This document shows positions 22,801-34,663 of a stretch of DNA of 64,000 bases, piece after piece. The notes below the pieces were generated by a model. The model did no database searches, had not been told where the DNA came from, and was given only the letters and a program-made list of their open reading frames with translations. The stretch is from the NCBI RefSeq assembly GCF_958450345.1, contig NC_088780.1, forward strand, positions 98,592,226-98,656,225, in the 5' to 3' direction. A program made the position numbers and the translations under genes. The stretch comes from Calliphora vicina (taxonomy: Eukaryota > Arthropoda > Insecta > Diptera > Calliphoridae). Every line of letters begins with the position of its first letter. The stretch's first letter is position 1.

Positions 22801-23588
22801 TTTTAATACTTTCGTTAACAACACTAACTGTTTGCTCAGCTTCAACGTTGATTTTTATTTAAAATTGTCTTTAGAAAATCTGCAACTTTGACATCTCCAA
22901 CATTTCAATTCAATTCCTTCTGTCACACATATTTCATTTCTTATCCAATAATAAATGATTCTAAATTTTCCACCCAAATGTATGTGAAATTGAAACCAAT
23001 TCCAAATGCTGTAACATGCAACATGTTACAACATGAATATAAACCATGTAAAAACCCCCTCCATTTGCCCTCTCTAGAAAAAAAAAACGTTAATGGTTGA
23101 AGAAGTTAAACCACATGATATGACACCAAAATCTACACTAATACCATCGTTAACTAAAAAAAATCGCAAAAAAAAAATTCAAAAATGTTAGCAAAAAAAA
23201 AAAGGATTTTTAAATTTAAAACCCAAAAAATACATCATTAAATCTCCTTAAACATTATCGTATGCATATGAGGAAAAGAGAATGTGTAAAGGGAGATTTA
23301 AAACTGTTACGCATACACACGGGTTAAATATGAATGAGATCTGTCAAAAATTGCGTTTGTCACACTTCATCACAACATCAATCAAAAAAGAAAATGAAGA
23401 ACGAATTGTTTTTTTTTTTTTGATGATGTGTGATTATAAAACCTTGAGTAGCTTTAAAACGACAGCAGTTTCGTAAGGCTTATTTGATTTTGTCAAAACA
23501 GAAACACACATGATTTTCCTATACGAGGGTTAATTTGGAAGGTTTGGTTAAGTTGTTATACTTATCAGTAGAACTATGAAAGTTACCG
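22801..23588. other. No gene seen
   Basis: A+T-rich sequence with homopolymer runs near 23090-23210 and short frames. Nothing recognisable. Confidence 0.45.
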
Positions 23589-24538
23589 TGAAATAGCTCC
23601 CAATGAAATATCTCCCAATGAAATAATTCCCATCAAAAATGAAATAATTCCCAAAGTTGAAAAATTAAATAACTACCAAAGGGTAAAATGAAATTACTCC
23701 CAATAATCGGCTGTTTCATAATTTTAAAAATATTACTCCCAAAAAAGCGAAATAACTCCCAATAGAAATGAAATAATTCCCAATCCGAAGCAATTTATTT
23801 ATGTAATCTAAATTAAGGAACTTCAGAAGTACAATTATTCTTCGCTTACCAAAAATTTTTTGCATTGCGCAAAGTTTTACTCCTCTGGGATGTGCCAAAA
23901 ACTGGCTTCACTTAGAAAAGTTTTTTGCATTGAGGGCCTTCGGCCGGTCGCTAAGGTTTTCTCCTCTGGGGTGTATAAAAACTGGCTTCGCTCTGAAAAG
24001 TTTTTTGCATTGCCGCCCTTCTGTAGGACTCTAAGGTTTTCTCCTCCGGGGTGTATCAAAATCTGGCTTCGCTCAGAAAAGATTTCTTTTATTGCAGAAA
24101 GGTTTTATAATATTTCAGAAAGCCGATTTTCATTTCGCACCAGATTAAGAAATCGTTGCAACCTGACAAAGGCCGACGATGTAAAAAGAATATTTTCAGA
24201 GCGAAGCCGGTTTTTAATACACCCAAGAGAAAAAAGCCTTTGTGCCCGACCAAAGGCCGGCAATGCAAAAAACTTTTCTGAGTGAAGCCAGTTTTTGATA
24301 TTTATGGGTTCTGCTTTTGCAAAGTAGAACCCAACAAAAATTAAATAACTCCCAATACGGTGAAATAACTCCTAATTCCCAAAATAAAATTAAATAAAAC
24401 CCAACAAAAAATTATGAAATAACTCCCTATGTGTTAGGAGTTGTTTCATAATGAAATAAGTCCTAAGTTGTATGAAAAATTTGTTGGGTGTTATTTCATC
24501 TTTTCGTGGGGAGTTATTTCATTTGGGAGTTATTTCCT
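23589..24538. mobile_element. Foldback element made of a repeated TGAAATAACTCCCAA motif
   Basis: The left part (23589-23790) has many direct copies of the motif, for example TGAAATAATTCCC and GAAATAACTCCCAATAG. The right part (24320-24538) has further copies followed by inverted ones, ending GGGAGTTATTTC. The middle holds a different repeat set. Ends are not sharply defined and there is no clear target duplication. Confidence 0.75.
23872..24298. repeat. 80-bp tandem units with an inverted partner
   Basis: CTGGCTTC starts units at 23902, 23982 and 24063, so the period is 80-81 bp. Each unit has GAAAAGTTTTTTGCATTG and GGTTTTCTCCTC. The same units run inverted at 24190-24298 (CAATGCAAAAAACTTTTCTG). 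A 141-codon frame crosses the block but repeats only because the DNA does. Confidence 0.85.
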
Positions 24539-24892
24539 AAGAGTCTCTTAAGAGTCCGATATTAACGCATGCCAATTTCTCTCAACTCTGTTATGAGACT
24601 CGATACTATAGGTGCAGTTAATTTGAGGACCTTTGGCCATGATACTTGGATGTCTCCATAAACTCTAGGACAACAATTACTACATACTACTCTACTATAC
24701 CTTTTTTGCCATTGGTTTAACGTGCCGATAAAGATTGGCCCTGCTGCAATAGAACAATCTCCCAATTGAAACCATTCTTATGAGTGAATGAGATAATGCA
24801 CCAACTTTCTCCTTTAGCGTGTGCTTTAAATTACACGAATTGGAACGCATATGTATTTGAAAATTATAGCTAAACTCGCTATGGAATCGTGG
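24539..24892. other. No gene seen; composition like decayed coding DNA
   Basis: Less A+T-rich than the flanks and adjacent to a retrotransposon relic. Overlapping minus-strand frames are open for 67-69 codons but match nothing I know. Confidence 0.4.
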
Positions 24893-26110
24893 AACTTCGT
24901 CCATGATACCACATTGGGCTGTGTCGCTTGACTCACCTACAACATTATATCTTTCTTCGACAAAGGCCTCAATTTATCAATCATGGATGGATGGATTGGA
25001 GGATGCAATTTGAGATTTTCATTTCACGATGTAGACTTTTTTATTGGGCGAGAACTGTGAACGGTCTGAGGTCTTTACCATTTAGAGAGATCTGTTATGG
25101 GTGTTTTCATAATAACAATAACTTATGTAGTTGGAACTTTCTGGATAGAATCACACTAATATATCCCTGAAACATATATTGTCGAACAGGGGCACTGATA
25201 AATATTCCGCATTATCGACTACAGAATATAGTGGCAGTAATCACGGTCACTACATGTTCGTTGTGCACCCCCAAGATATTGAATCTCTCATATAATGACT
25301 TCTATATTAGTTGTAATAATGACTTAGACGACGGTGAAGGAATTCTTCTGCTCTGCTTGGCCCTGATCTTTATGACATCGAGGAACTTCGGCCATGAGAC
25401 CACGTCTCTGTGGACTCAAAGACAAAATTAGCAATTGCACACCTAGATCGACAAGGGCCTCAATATATCTATCATGGATGGATTGGAGGAATGAAATTTG
25501 AGGTCTTCATTTCACTAATGGAGACTTTTATATTGCACGAGAGCTGTGAATGGTCTGAGGTCTTTACCAATCATAGAGAAATCTGTTATGGGTGTTTTCA
25601 TAATAACATTACATTAAAATATCCCAGGAAACTATATTGGGGACTTGCTGTCCAAAAGGGAACCTTGTTTTTGGATTGTAAGGATGGCCGTTTGCTTTCA
25701 TCGTACAGCGGCACAGATAAATATTCGGCGTTATTGCAATAATCATCGGTCCAAGGCGAATTTATAGAAGGTGACTACAGAACTACAACATATACAAAAA
25801 CAACATGTACTTTGTTTTTGTAAAAAGATAAGTGAACTGTCAAAGTTGCCTGTGGTAGTTTTTGCTTTTGGGTTTGTTGTATTTTTCGCCACAACAAACA
25901 CAATTGAATTGACAGTTCAATTGTCTAAACAACTGTATAAATCAGCTGTTCTTAAGTCGTAACCTTCTATAGATTCACCTTGCACCGGTCACTACATGTT
26001 CATTGTGCACCCTAAGATATTGAATCTCCCAAATAATGACTTCTGTAGGAGTTTTCATAATGAATTAGACGACGGTGAAGCAATTATTCTGCTCTACCTG
26101 GGACTGGCTG
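24893..26110 (+). pseudogene. Non-LTR retrotransposon RNase H/C-terminal relic, duplicated in tandem
   Basis: Two units of about 489 bp lie head to tail. Both begin GGAACTTCG-CCATGA (24894 and 25383), and both contain TCATGGATGGATTGGA-type sequence and ATCTGTTATGGGTGTTTTCA. Unit 2 ends with the frame ILNLPNNDFCRSFHNEL, the CRS/CRSC tail block of jockey-like ORF2; unit 1 has the decayed form ILNLSYNDFYISCNNDL. Upstream GLAVQKGTLF resembles the end of an RNase H domain (ADELAxKGT). No polymerase part is seen. Unit 2 is interrupted by a MITE at 25752-25982. The relic is dead: several stops lie in every frame. Confidence 0.7.
25752..25982. mobile_element. MITE with 8-bp target duplication
   Basis: Ends CAAGGCGAATTTATAGAAGG and, inverted, CAAGGTGAATCTATAGAAGG. 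CATCGGTC (25744-25751) and CACCGGTC (25983-25990) flank it, seven of eight matching; the unduplicated first unit shows CACGGTC at the same place. Length 231 bp, hAT- or P-like. Confidence 0.85.
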
Positions 26111-26852
26111 ACTAGAAATTGTCACAATGTCTAGTGACTGTTTCTCGCATGACATTGGACATATTCATATGTATAAGGGATGGTTTTATTAGGGATTCTA
26201 ATCAGTTCTACTCTTTACCCTTTACTATCCAGCAATCACAACGGTTTACATGAAAAGCCTACGTGTGTCAGTTGACCGCGTGTTTAACCAAACATATGTG
26301 GCTTGAAAGTTTGGATATATTGAAGATGGGTGTAAAGTTGTAAATGGCTCTCTTCTATCATCAGAATAAGGATTTGACTGATTGGTCATAAAGAGTGTAA
26401 ATAAAGTATCACATTACTCATGCTATGCAAAAAGATACCCTCTCCAATTAACGTTCAGGAGTTCCTCTTTGGTATCTAATCTTGGTCAAACAAATATTCT
26501 CAAGACCTCTACACTTGTTACGGAGGAAGGCTTCGGTTTGTGCGACATCGATGGATACACTAGACATTCTTATTAAATGTGTGTCATTGAAAATCCTCCC
26601 ATTAAAGATTTTATAGCTGCATCCGTTACCTTTCTAAACGAGGTGGTCCACTTACTCCTAAAATCGGGTATGTCCTGGGATGCATTTCCAGCGTTCTTTA
26701 ATTCTTTTTTACAAGAGCCCAATGCCGAATTTCTGGACAGTTGGGTGGATTTGCCACCCGTGGTACAAAATTGACATTAGAGATTGAATACCACTCAAAA
26801 AACTTGCTAACGGATATTAGTCTACATTTATCTCCGTTATCCCATATTTATA
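26111..26852. repeat. Segment partly repeated at 47110-47320
   Basis: 26590-26800 (AATCCTCCCATTAAAGATTT, ATGTCCTGGGAT, TTACAAGAGCCCAA, TGGGTGGATTTGCC) recurs at 47110-47290. Composition suggests decayed coding DNA and a 65-codon frame is open at 26577, but I do not recognise the product. In both places an LTR of the same family lies close by. Confidence 0.6.
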
Positions 26853-26856
26853 ATAT

Positions 26857-27464
26857 TGTTACGGAGTTGTACTTGAATTCAAATATAACGATTTTAACGG
26901 CTGATTTAAAAGTAGCCTAATGCTTTCAAATAACAGTGCTGTAATAGCAAACTGTAACATATCTGTGGGCATTATTAACATTGAAATAAAAGCTTTCAGT
27001 TGACCATTGATCGTAAGTTGGCAACGCTGTTTGCTGCGACCGTATATTCAGTTAAAGAACATTGTAGAAAGTACCCCACATATGGCGTATGTATTAGAAA
27101 CCTCTAGACAGTTAAAGAGAAATCTAGAGTGCAGATGGCAGTGTTATAAATAGTGGCAGAGGTTGCAGTAGTTAGTCAGTTTATCAGAGACGCTATACGA
27201 ATAAACATCAACTGAGTGCCTTAAAGTGTGCTGTATTTTTCAGGTGAATTCGTGTACATTATAAAGTGTCTGTATTTCTGAGAATTTATAAACGTGTATA
27301 AAAAAAACATTGAGTGACTATTTAATTCTGTTGTTGTTGTAGATTTGAATAAATAAAGAGTTGTTACCATTTTCAAACTAATAAACGGCTTTAATTTGCA
27401 ATCAAAAGTATCCGATTTATTTAGAGGAAATAAACCAGCGTTTTGAAAAGGTTAAAACGTAACA
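26857..27464 (+). mobile_element. Solo LTR, copy 1, with ATAT target duplication
   Basis: 608 bp bounded by TGTTACG and CGTAACA, an inverted terminal repeat with TG...CA ends. ATAT is duplicated at 26853-26856 and 27465-27468. A 4-bp ATAT target is known for the 17.6/297 group of insect gypsy-type elements. AATAAATAAAG near 27348 may be the polyadenylation signal. No primer-binding site, polypurine tract or internal region adjoins it, so it is a solo LTR left by recombination. Diverged copies lie at 46400 and 49545. Confidence 0.88.
27145..27180 (+). promoter_or_regulatory. Probable core promoter of the LTR
   Basis: TATAAATAG at 27145-27153 precedes the initiator-like GTCAGTTT with its A at 27178, a spacing of about 30 bp as in insect TATA promoters. 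The same pair is kept in the LTR copy at 46400 (TATAAATAGTGGC, GTGAGTTT). Confidence 0.6.
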
Positions 27465-27468
27465 ATAT

Positions 27469-28905
27469 AAAAGTCATTGGACTTTGAATAAGGAACATTT
27501 TATACTATAAACTTTCTTAGCTACCCCTCCTATACATCACATATGCAGATTTATTTCATCATACACGCATTTTTTATATAAATTGTAATACTGGGAAAAT
27601 AGTTTAAAACCATTTTCATCATATTTTAATACCTACTGCTGTCGCAGATAAAACCCTTTGGGAGTTTTTTTTATTGTATTCAAAGTTAAGCAGGCGTTTC
27701 CTTAAAATAATGATTTTTAGACAATGATAATGCGTATCATTTGCAAAATACGCTCTTGCCATCATGAATTCATTTTTCAAAATGATTATTTGCGATTTGC
27801 ATACGTTTCGCGAGAAAATTGCATGTAATTTACGCCTTTTGCTGGCAAACAAGTATCAACATACATACATGGGACAAGGTAAAGAAGAATACAAAGCATA
27901 CAATGGCAAAACTTCAAATGTTCGGGAATATATGTATGTGAAATTATTTATATTTAAAGGATATTTTTTATTCGAGATCTAATGGTGGTTGTTGTTGTTA
28001 ATTTTTGGGGATGTTTGTTGAGAGTTTCGAGTGCATGTGAATTTCGAATTAAATTCTTTTTGTTTTGCATCCTTGTGTTGTTTTGTCCTTAGGTTTTGCA
28101 ACAATGTGTGAAAATACCTAAAAATGTTTGTAAAGAGAAAAGCGTTATTTATCCACACATACGCTTACATGCACCCAAATACTTACTCACATTAATTTAT
28201 TTATGTATATGAAAGTATGTATGTACGTATGAATAATAAAAAAATGAATGAATCCAAGTTCACGGCATGTGTCAATGGCAGTCGTGTGTGGTTTCATTAT
28301 CCTTACAATCCTGTTGAATCAATACAACAATGATGATAAGTGTGAGTGTGTGTGTCTGTGGACGAGTGTGGGTTCATCATTTAAGGTCCCTTAGGTGTCT
28401 GCTGTTATCGTGTTTTAAACAACAACATTGAAAATAACGAAAAAGAATCTCATGTTGTTTTCTAGTTACGACTATAAATAAAAATTAATTTTTTAACAAA
28501 AGGTAACAGTTTTTTTCTTTTTTTTTTGATTAATGATTTGTTTTTGACAAAAATTACAAAAATTCATTACATTTGTCCTTAATGACACACGCCAATGTAA
28601 TTATTTTAACAACAATCATAATTTTTCAATGTTCACTAAAAAAAAAACTCGTAAATAAATGTGAATCCAAAGGGGAATTCAAGCAATTGCTTGATAGTTC
28701 TTAAATGGTTGCAAGTGGGAATGGATAGTCAAATGATATTGTTTAAAATACTATAAATTTTAAAGGACTTACCAAAATCGATAAAAAGAAATATTTAAAA
28801 ATCACTCACCTGAAAAAAAGAAGAAATTAAATGTTTTAGTAATTTGTTTTATTCTATAGAATAAGAGAAAATTATTTCTGAATTGCCTACTATGACAATA
28901 AAAAA
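27469..28905. other. No gene seen
   Basis: A+T-rich sequence with a short GTGTGAGTGTGTGTG microsatellite near 28340 and poly-T runs near 28510. No gene or element recognised. Confidence 0.5.
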
Positions 28906-28980
28906 AACAAGTAAGAGAGCTAATTCGGCTGTGCCGAATCTTATATACCCTTCACCAAATTATACTTTAAAATACATTTT
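28906..28980 (-). mobile_element. Family F repeat, 3' end fragment
   Basis: Reads AAACAAGTAAGAGAGC, the hairpin ATTCGGCTGTGCCGAAT (28923-28939), then ATACCCTTCACCAAATTATA. This is the inverted 3' end of family F. It is cut at 28980 by a family A copy. Confidence 0.75.
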
Positions 28981-29687
28981 TATACCCTACACCACCATAT
29001 TGGGGAGGTTATTATGCGTTTGTGCAGATGTTTGTAACGCCCAAAAATATAAATCTAACACCCACCTTAAAGTATACCGATCGACTTATAATCACTTTCT
29101 GAATCGATTAAATGATGTCCGTCTGGCTGACTAGTTGTCTGTCCATGTAAACCTTATGAGCAATGTACAGGTCGCAATTTTGAAGATACTTCGATAAAAT
29201 TTGGTACATACAGTTTTTTTGACCCAAGGACCAAGCCTATTGAAACTGGCTGAAATCGGTCCTTTATTTCACCTAGCCCCCTCCCGAATGTTTAATTTAT
29301 ATACATATGTATCTAAACAAATTTCGTTCCAAATAAGTTTTGTATATACGAAATTCATGTCACCAAATTTTGTTACGATCGGTCCATAATTAGTCATAGC
29401 TCCCATATAGACCCGCTTCCGAAAATCACTTTAACGTGCATAAATCTCTTAAAAATGTTGGTATACACAGAAAATTCAACATAAATAACTTTCATATAGA
29501 CATAAATAACACTACCTAATTTCATGGTGATCGGTCCATAATTGATCATAGCTCCCATATAAGGCCCACTTCCGAAAATCACTCACGAATTATTGATATT
29601 TTAAAAGAAAAATGTTTTTGCTCATTTACTTAGTGTAGGGTATTATATGGTCGGGCTTGACCGACCATACTTTCTTACTTGTTTTTT
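28981..29687 (+). mobile_element. Family A dispersed repeat, copy 2
   Basis: Same ends as copy 1 (TATACCCTACACCACC; ACCGACCATAC then CTTACTTGTTTT) and the same length, 707 bp. The hairpin GGTCGGGCTTGACCGACC near the 3' end is perfect here. It inserted into a family F repeat. Confidence 0.85.
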
Positions 29688-29799
29688 CTTTATTTCCTTT
29701 TCTATTTATGTAAATAAATTTTTTTTTTTTGCGGTGGGGGATTTCTTTTTAACACCCTCTGGATCCGCGCTTTATTGAGATCATACAAGACCACATTTT

Positions 29800-30268
29800 T
29801 TATACCCTTCCCAAAGCCCCCAAATAACATCTATATCTCCGGAATTCTTCCGGTTCGGTTGCTATTTAAAATCGAGAAAATCGATGCACAAATGGCTAAG
29901 ATATAAGGAAAAAACCAGGACAACCTCGATTTATGACCTATTTTTGAACTATATCTGGATTACTAAGTCATTAATATAGACAATATGGATATCTAATGAT
30001 AGATATTTTAAATGACATTTGCCACGACGTATATAAGACCATAGTAAGTTTGACCTACAATATTTTTTAATCCGAATTCTTTCTTCCCCAAAAGTTTTTT
30101 TTTCACTAAATATAAAAAAATAAAAAAAAAAAATTTAAAAAATTTAAAAAAACAATTCGAAAAAATTTTTTTTCCAAAAAATGAAAAAAAAACTTTAAAA
30201 AAAATAAATTTTTTTTAACTAAAAATATTTAAATTTTTTACTTTGAAATATAATTTGGTGAAGGTAAC
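29800..30268 (+). mobile_element. Family F repeat, 3' truncated copy
   Basis: AAAAAACCAGGACAACCTCG, the TGGATTACTAAGTCATTAA block and GACGTATATAAGACCATAG match 37090-37260. A long A- and T-run tract follows, then TATAATTTGGTGAAGG, where it breaks before the terminal hairpin. Confidence 0.75.
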
Positions 30269-30590
30269 AACGATACTGTTTTCTCAATGTGGAAACATAA
30301 TACGCTGGTGGAGACATTGGAAAAAGGATACATAATTGGAATATGTCAAGCCTTAGTAGTTTGAATCATCTATTTGAGGAATTAATTTAATATCATCATA
30401 TATTTTACACTTCTTCAAGAACAACATTCCTGACGTTTTTCTCATTGCAAAGGATTAACAACCCTAAAATCTAACAGAATGAAGGTGTTCGTAGTCAGAA
30501 TGAATGTGATTATATTGCCCCTATAATTATGGGGAAGTGTCAATATAAACGAGATCATACAAGATCTGGGAGATCATAATTTTTATTCAC
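30269..30590. other. No gene seen
   Basis: About 320 bp with mixed composition and no recognisable frame. Confidence 0.4.
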
Positions 30591-31090
30591 CTTCACCACA
30601 ATAGTGGGGAGGGTATATTGGATTTGTGCTGATGTTTATAACGTGCAAAAATATTGTCCCAATATCCACCACAAAGTATACCAATCTGCTCAGGATCACT
30701 TTCTAAGTCAATTAAGCGATGTCCGCCATTCCATGTAAACCTTAATCCATCTGCAGGTCGCAATTTCAAAGATACTGCGAAGAGTACAAGCTCTTCTATT
30801 GCCCCAAGGACGAAGCCTATTGACTGACTTTGGTTAGAATCAGTCCATTATTTCTCCTAGCCCCCATACGATTGACCTATCTGAAAATAGTTAAGCATTC
30901 ATAAATATCTTAGTTATATAGATATCCAAACCAAACTCAGTAAATATAAATAAATTTTATACAAGCCGAACTCTTCTCACCAAATTTTGTGATGATCGGT
31001 CCACAATTAGTCATAGCTGCCATATAGGCCCACTTCCGAATTTCACTTTAACTAGCATAACTCTCTTAATATACTTTCTTACTTGTTTTT
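30591..31090 (+). mobile_element. Family A dispersed repeat, copy 3, diverged
   Basis: Starts CACCTTCACCACAATAGTGG and carries the GATCGGTCCACAATTAGTCA block. It ends ATACTTTCTTACTTGTTTTT. About 200 bp shorter than copies 1 and 2 and more diverged, so it is an older insertion. Confidence 0.7.
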
Positions 31091-31190
31091 ACTTCAAAAC
31101 TAGTTATTTTTCTACACCGAATCGATATCTGGAACGTTGAGTAAAAGGTTTCTTTTTCGAGAAATTTTAAATCAATCAAAAGATCATCAA

Positions 31191-31880
31191 ATAAATATAC
31201 CGGTAGTCAAGCTGAAATAAGATCCCATACAGCTGTTTCTTATACATTGAGTAGAGTACAGGAATGACTGGCGTTTTCGAATGGCTAGATATTCGACAGT
31301 TCCATTCAACATTCAATTATATTGCAGATGAACTTACGAAGATGTGAAGTGTACAGTAAAGTTCACCTTCTCTCGAAGACCTTTAGCATTCATTGTGATT
31401 CTCTTCATAACAGGGGATCAAAGAATAGATCAAAATAAATAACTCCCGAATATAGTATGACACAATGGTAACTCCGAATTTTTCAAGAAAGTTCATCCGC
31501 TACCTCCTTATATTACACATTGCAGATCGCTGGTGCCACACAAATCCTGAGTGAAGTTATATTAGCCCATTCAGGGCTCTTCTACAATCGCCCACTAATT
31601 AGAATTCGATCCTATGGTACTGCAATGACTACCTGACAGTCAGCATGTAACCTCCTAGTGATGCTACCAGTTTCGAGACATTAAAGACGTAATCTCAGTA
31701 TGAAAGACGCTGATTTAGTTGTATAAATACATTCGAGATTACTGCACGTTCATAAAATAAATATCCGGGATCTCTATTAGGGATAAGGCAGTGCATTTTC
31801 ATAATCTGAAGGAAGTGGACTTCCGTAATACGAAAAGGATTAACGTCTACGGATTTTTTCAATGGTCCTTCCGTTTTCAC
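31191..31880 (+). pseudogene. Possible non-LTR retrotransposon RNase H relic
   Basis: One frame reads HSTFNYIADELTKM at about 31300-31345, similar to the GNEKADELAK block that ends the RNase H domain of non-LTR elements. The 690-bp region is less A+T-rich than its flanks, as decayed coding DNA would be. Nothing else matches a known domain, so this call is weak. Confidence 0.35.
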
Positions 31881-31899
31881 CTTCCTATAGCTGACTTAC

Positions 31900-33619
31900 A
31901 AATTCTAGGTAAGTAGTAAGTAATTACCAAGTGAGACAGATATCTTAGCTCTAGCAAATATCTTCATATAACTCTATAATCTCATTATATGACCCCGACG
32001 AACCACAATATTTTCTTTTCTATATTTTCGAAGTTGTACATCTATTCGTTCTACTAAACTGATCGTCTTTCATTAACATTTTATTTCTCTCATCAGCATC
32101 TCATTTATTTTTCTTTTCAAGTACCTCAAATATCCCGAATAAATGCGCCTAAGTAAACCTAATATAGAGATTCTATAGTGACAAGAATGTTTATCATCCA
32201 AAAAACAAATTTTAAGTTTTCTTACAAACTGGAGCAATACCGAAAATATCAAAATGATTAACAAAAAAAATAATTTACATCCACTTTTAAGATAATATTT
32301 CGCTAAACAACAAGTAATATAACACATAATTTTTCAAGTTCAAAATCTGTCATTTGCAACATTCAATGAAATTCATAGACAGCAATACCCCCCTCTACCT
32401 AAAAACCAGACGCTAGGAAAATAAAATCAGGCGGGAAATAAGTGTGTAAAACATCAACATATTGACAACTTTAAATAAATTTTTGCAAACTGATTTGGAA
32501 TTGACGAGTAGAAAAAATAACTTGAAATAACAAAATCATAATGGAGGCAAACAAAAAAAAATAACAGAAATTTGCATTCATTTGTATAAACAAGCGTGAA
32601 GAGAAGAATTTGACATAATAATACACTTAAGGAGTGTTACAATTTACTATAAGTTTCCATTCTAAATACAAGCAAGCCCTGAAACCTAAAAAAAGTCGTA
32701 ACATTTATATACAAATATACGCCGGATGTTGATTGAATGAGAGTTTAAAAAATAACAGCATGTAAGACACCCTCACTTTCAATGTCTTTTTCTTCACATT
32801 TTTTTTTATTTTTAAATACAAATAAGAAGTTGTCAACATATGCTTACTGCTACTACTGCAGCAGATCATCATTTGTGTGATGGCATCAGCATCAAAATCC
32901 TCATCTAACTCAAACTCCTTTACGTAAACATCAACTAACAATATTTGCCTGTCAAAAAAATAAATCGTTTATTGTGCAAAAATTGAAATCAGCAGAAAGT
33001 AACAAACTAGAAACTTTATTCGTAAAGAGAAAGTATAGCATGCATTAAGGCGCCAAAGCTTAAGTGTTGATATGTCATCAACATCATTATCCTGAGCAAC
33101 TTTATTCATGCAACATTTATGACAACAAATGCTAACAAAAGGCGCGCTTTTCTTATTTCACATTTAAAATACAATTGAATTGAGAATGTTTTTTTTTTTT
33201 GGCTGAAATTAATGATGTTTCTCTTTGACTAAAAAAATAACTTGGCGATATTTGGGAAATTCAACACATGTGTGACTTTTTACATTCGTTTGCAAAATAT
33301 TCTTTAAATTTTGTTTCATTATAAATGATAGAAAGAAATTGGCAAGACAAGTAAGTAACTTGACATATCCTGTTTTTACTCTCCCTCCAACGTATTTAAA
33401 GATATTTCTTTTATGAAAAATTTAAATCCATTTCGTTACGCTTATTATATGCAACGATTTTTAAGGTATGAAAAGTCATTTGTAATAAAAGGAAAACTAC
33501 TGCTGTGATTAACGATTCGCTGTTTTTGTTGAACACAAATTTTGATTACATTTCAAAAGTTAAATATTGTTAATGATTCTTAAGTATTACTTTAGTTTGT
33601 ATTTTTTAAAGATTTAGTG
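31900..33619. other. No gene seen
   Basis: A+T-rich sequence with short frames. No repeat family from elsewhere in the window was recognised. Confidence 0.5.
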
Positions 33620-33812
33620 GAGAGAATACAGATTCGTAGTAGCAACCGACTTTGTTGGCAATCGAACGATTCTGCCTTAGTAACAGAATTATACAGTTGT
33701 GGCTATAATATTTTAGAAGCGATAACAAAAGTTTGTTTGCTTCAACCGAAATTCTTCATTTGATTAGCAACAAATTCGGTTGTCACTACCAATCTTTTTT
33801 TTTCTGCGACAT
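33620..33812. mobile_element. Family G MITE, copy 2
   Basis: Left end CAGATTCGTAGTAGCAACCG; right end AGCAACAAATTCGGTTG and then TCACTACC, inverted to the left end. Middle carries the TTGTGGCTATAAT block seen in the other copies. Confidence 0.75.
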
Positions 33813-33934
33813 TTTTCTTTATTTATAGAGAAAAGATTTCCACATAGAGAAACTCGAGATAGCTAAAGATATCTACATATATCTAGAGACAAATCTGGAT
33901 ATGCATTCATACATATACTATGTATGTATAATGG

Positions 33935-34130
33935 TTCATTTCCTCTAAATAAACCGTATTATTTTAAATGCAAATAAAATCGATAAGTAGTTTAAAAATT
34001 GTAACAACTCTTTATCTCTTTCAATACACAATACAGCGCCTATGATAACCTGACTCAATCACAACTCGCTGTTACTATTTAAATACACAGCGCCATCTTC
34101 TAGAAGTCTCATGACTTCAATTATCATCTA
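33935..34130 (-). mobile_element. Fragment of an LTR related to the TGTTACG family
   Basis: TTTCCTCTAAATAAACCG and AAAAATTGTAACAACTCTTT match the 3' half of the LTRs at 26857 and 49545, minus orientation. The rest has diverged, so it may be a sister family. No ends. Confidence 0.6.
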
Positions 34131-34142
34131 CACTACATATTT

Positions 34143-34312
34143 TTAATTGAAATTGAGAACATTATATATGATATTGAGAAAATTCCAAATGAAATTGAAA
34201 TCCATTTTAGATTGAGAAAAATCCAAAGTTGAGAATTTACATTTTAAATTGAGAAAATTTCAATTGAAATTGAGAATTTTAATATGAAATTTAGAAAATT
34301 CCAAATGAAGGA
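34143..34312. repeat. Short-period repeat AAATTGAGAAAATTCC, left block
   Basis: Units near 30 bp of the type GAAATTGAGAAAATTCCAAAT recur about six times. Inverted counterparts (TTTCTCAATTT) lie at 37830-37872 and 40404-40480. These may be the two arms of one foldback element that was later filled by other insertions. Confidence 0.65.
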
Positions 34313-34640
34313 GGATTTGCGTATAGTATATTCATCCTTGACTTCAGAATACTTTTGGATTTGGACCAAATTATTAAAAATTTCACGTAGACGACTGTGG
34401 CTAGGGGCATTGTCACATGCCAGAACGAGTTAAGATAACTGTTTGCCCAACTCTTGTCATCTATCAAGAACTCTTTTGACCCATTCATTTGCGCTTTCGG
34501 CAGTGAATAATGCCTTTGGCCACGGGAAGAATGTATCGAACCGTTCGGGATCCAATACGCGACCAACCATGTTTTCTACGACAAAATAAATTAAAATTGG
34601 TCTCTCTATCCAGACCACCACATCTGATATAATCGTTAAT
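34313..34640 (-). pseudogene. pogo/Tigger/Jerky-type DDE transposase fragment
   Basis: Minus-strand readings in neighbouring frames give ESANEWVKRVL and then LACDNAPSHSRLREI. The LxLDNAPxH block is the second catalytic Asp motif of the pogo family, and a WF-rich segment normally stands before it as here. Frameshifts separate the blocks and one stop falls between them. About 110 codons in all; no N-terminal DNA-binding domain and no element ends are visible. Identity rests on the DNAPSH motif. Confidence 0.6.
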
Positions 34641-34663
34641 TTTGTTTTTATACCCTTCACCTT

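Noticed and set aside
23860..24285. 141-codon open frame, the longest in the window
   Set aside because: It lies over 80-bp tandem units that recur inverted nearby; the repeated residues follow the DNA repeat, and the period is not a multiple of three. No domain is recognisable.
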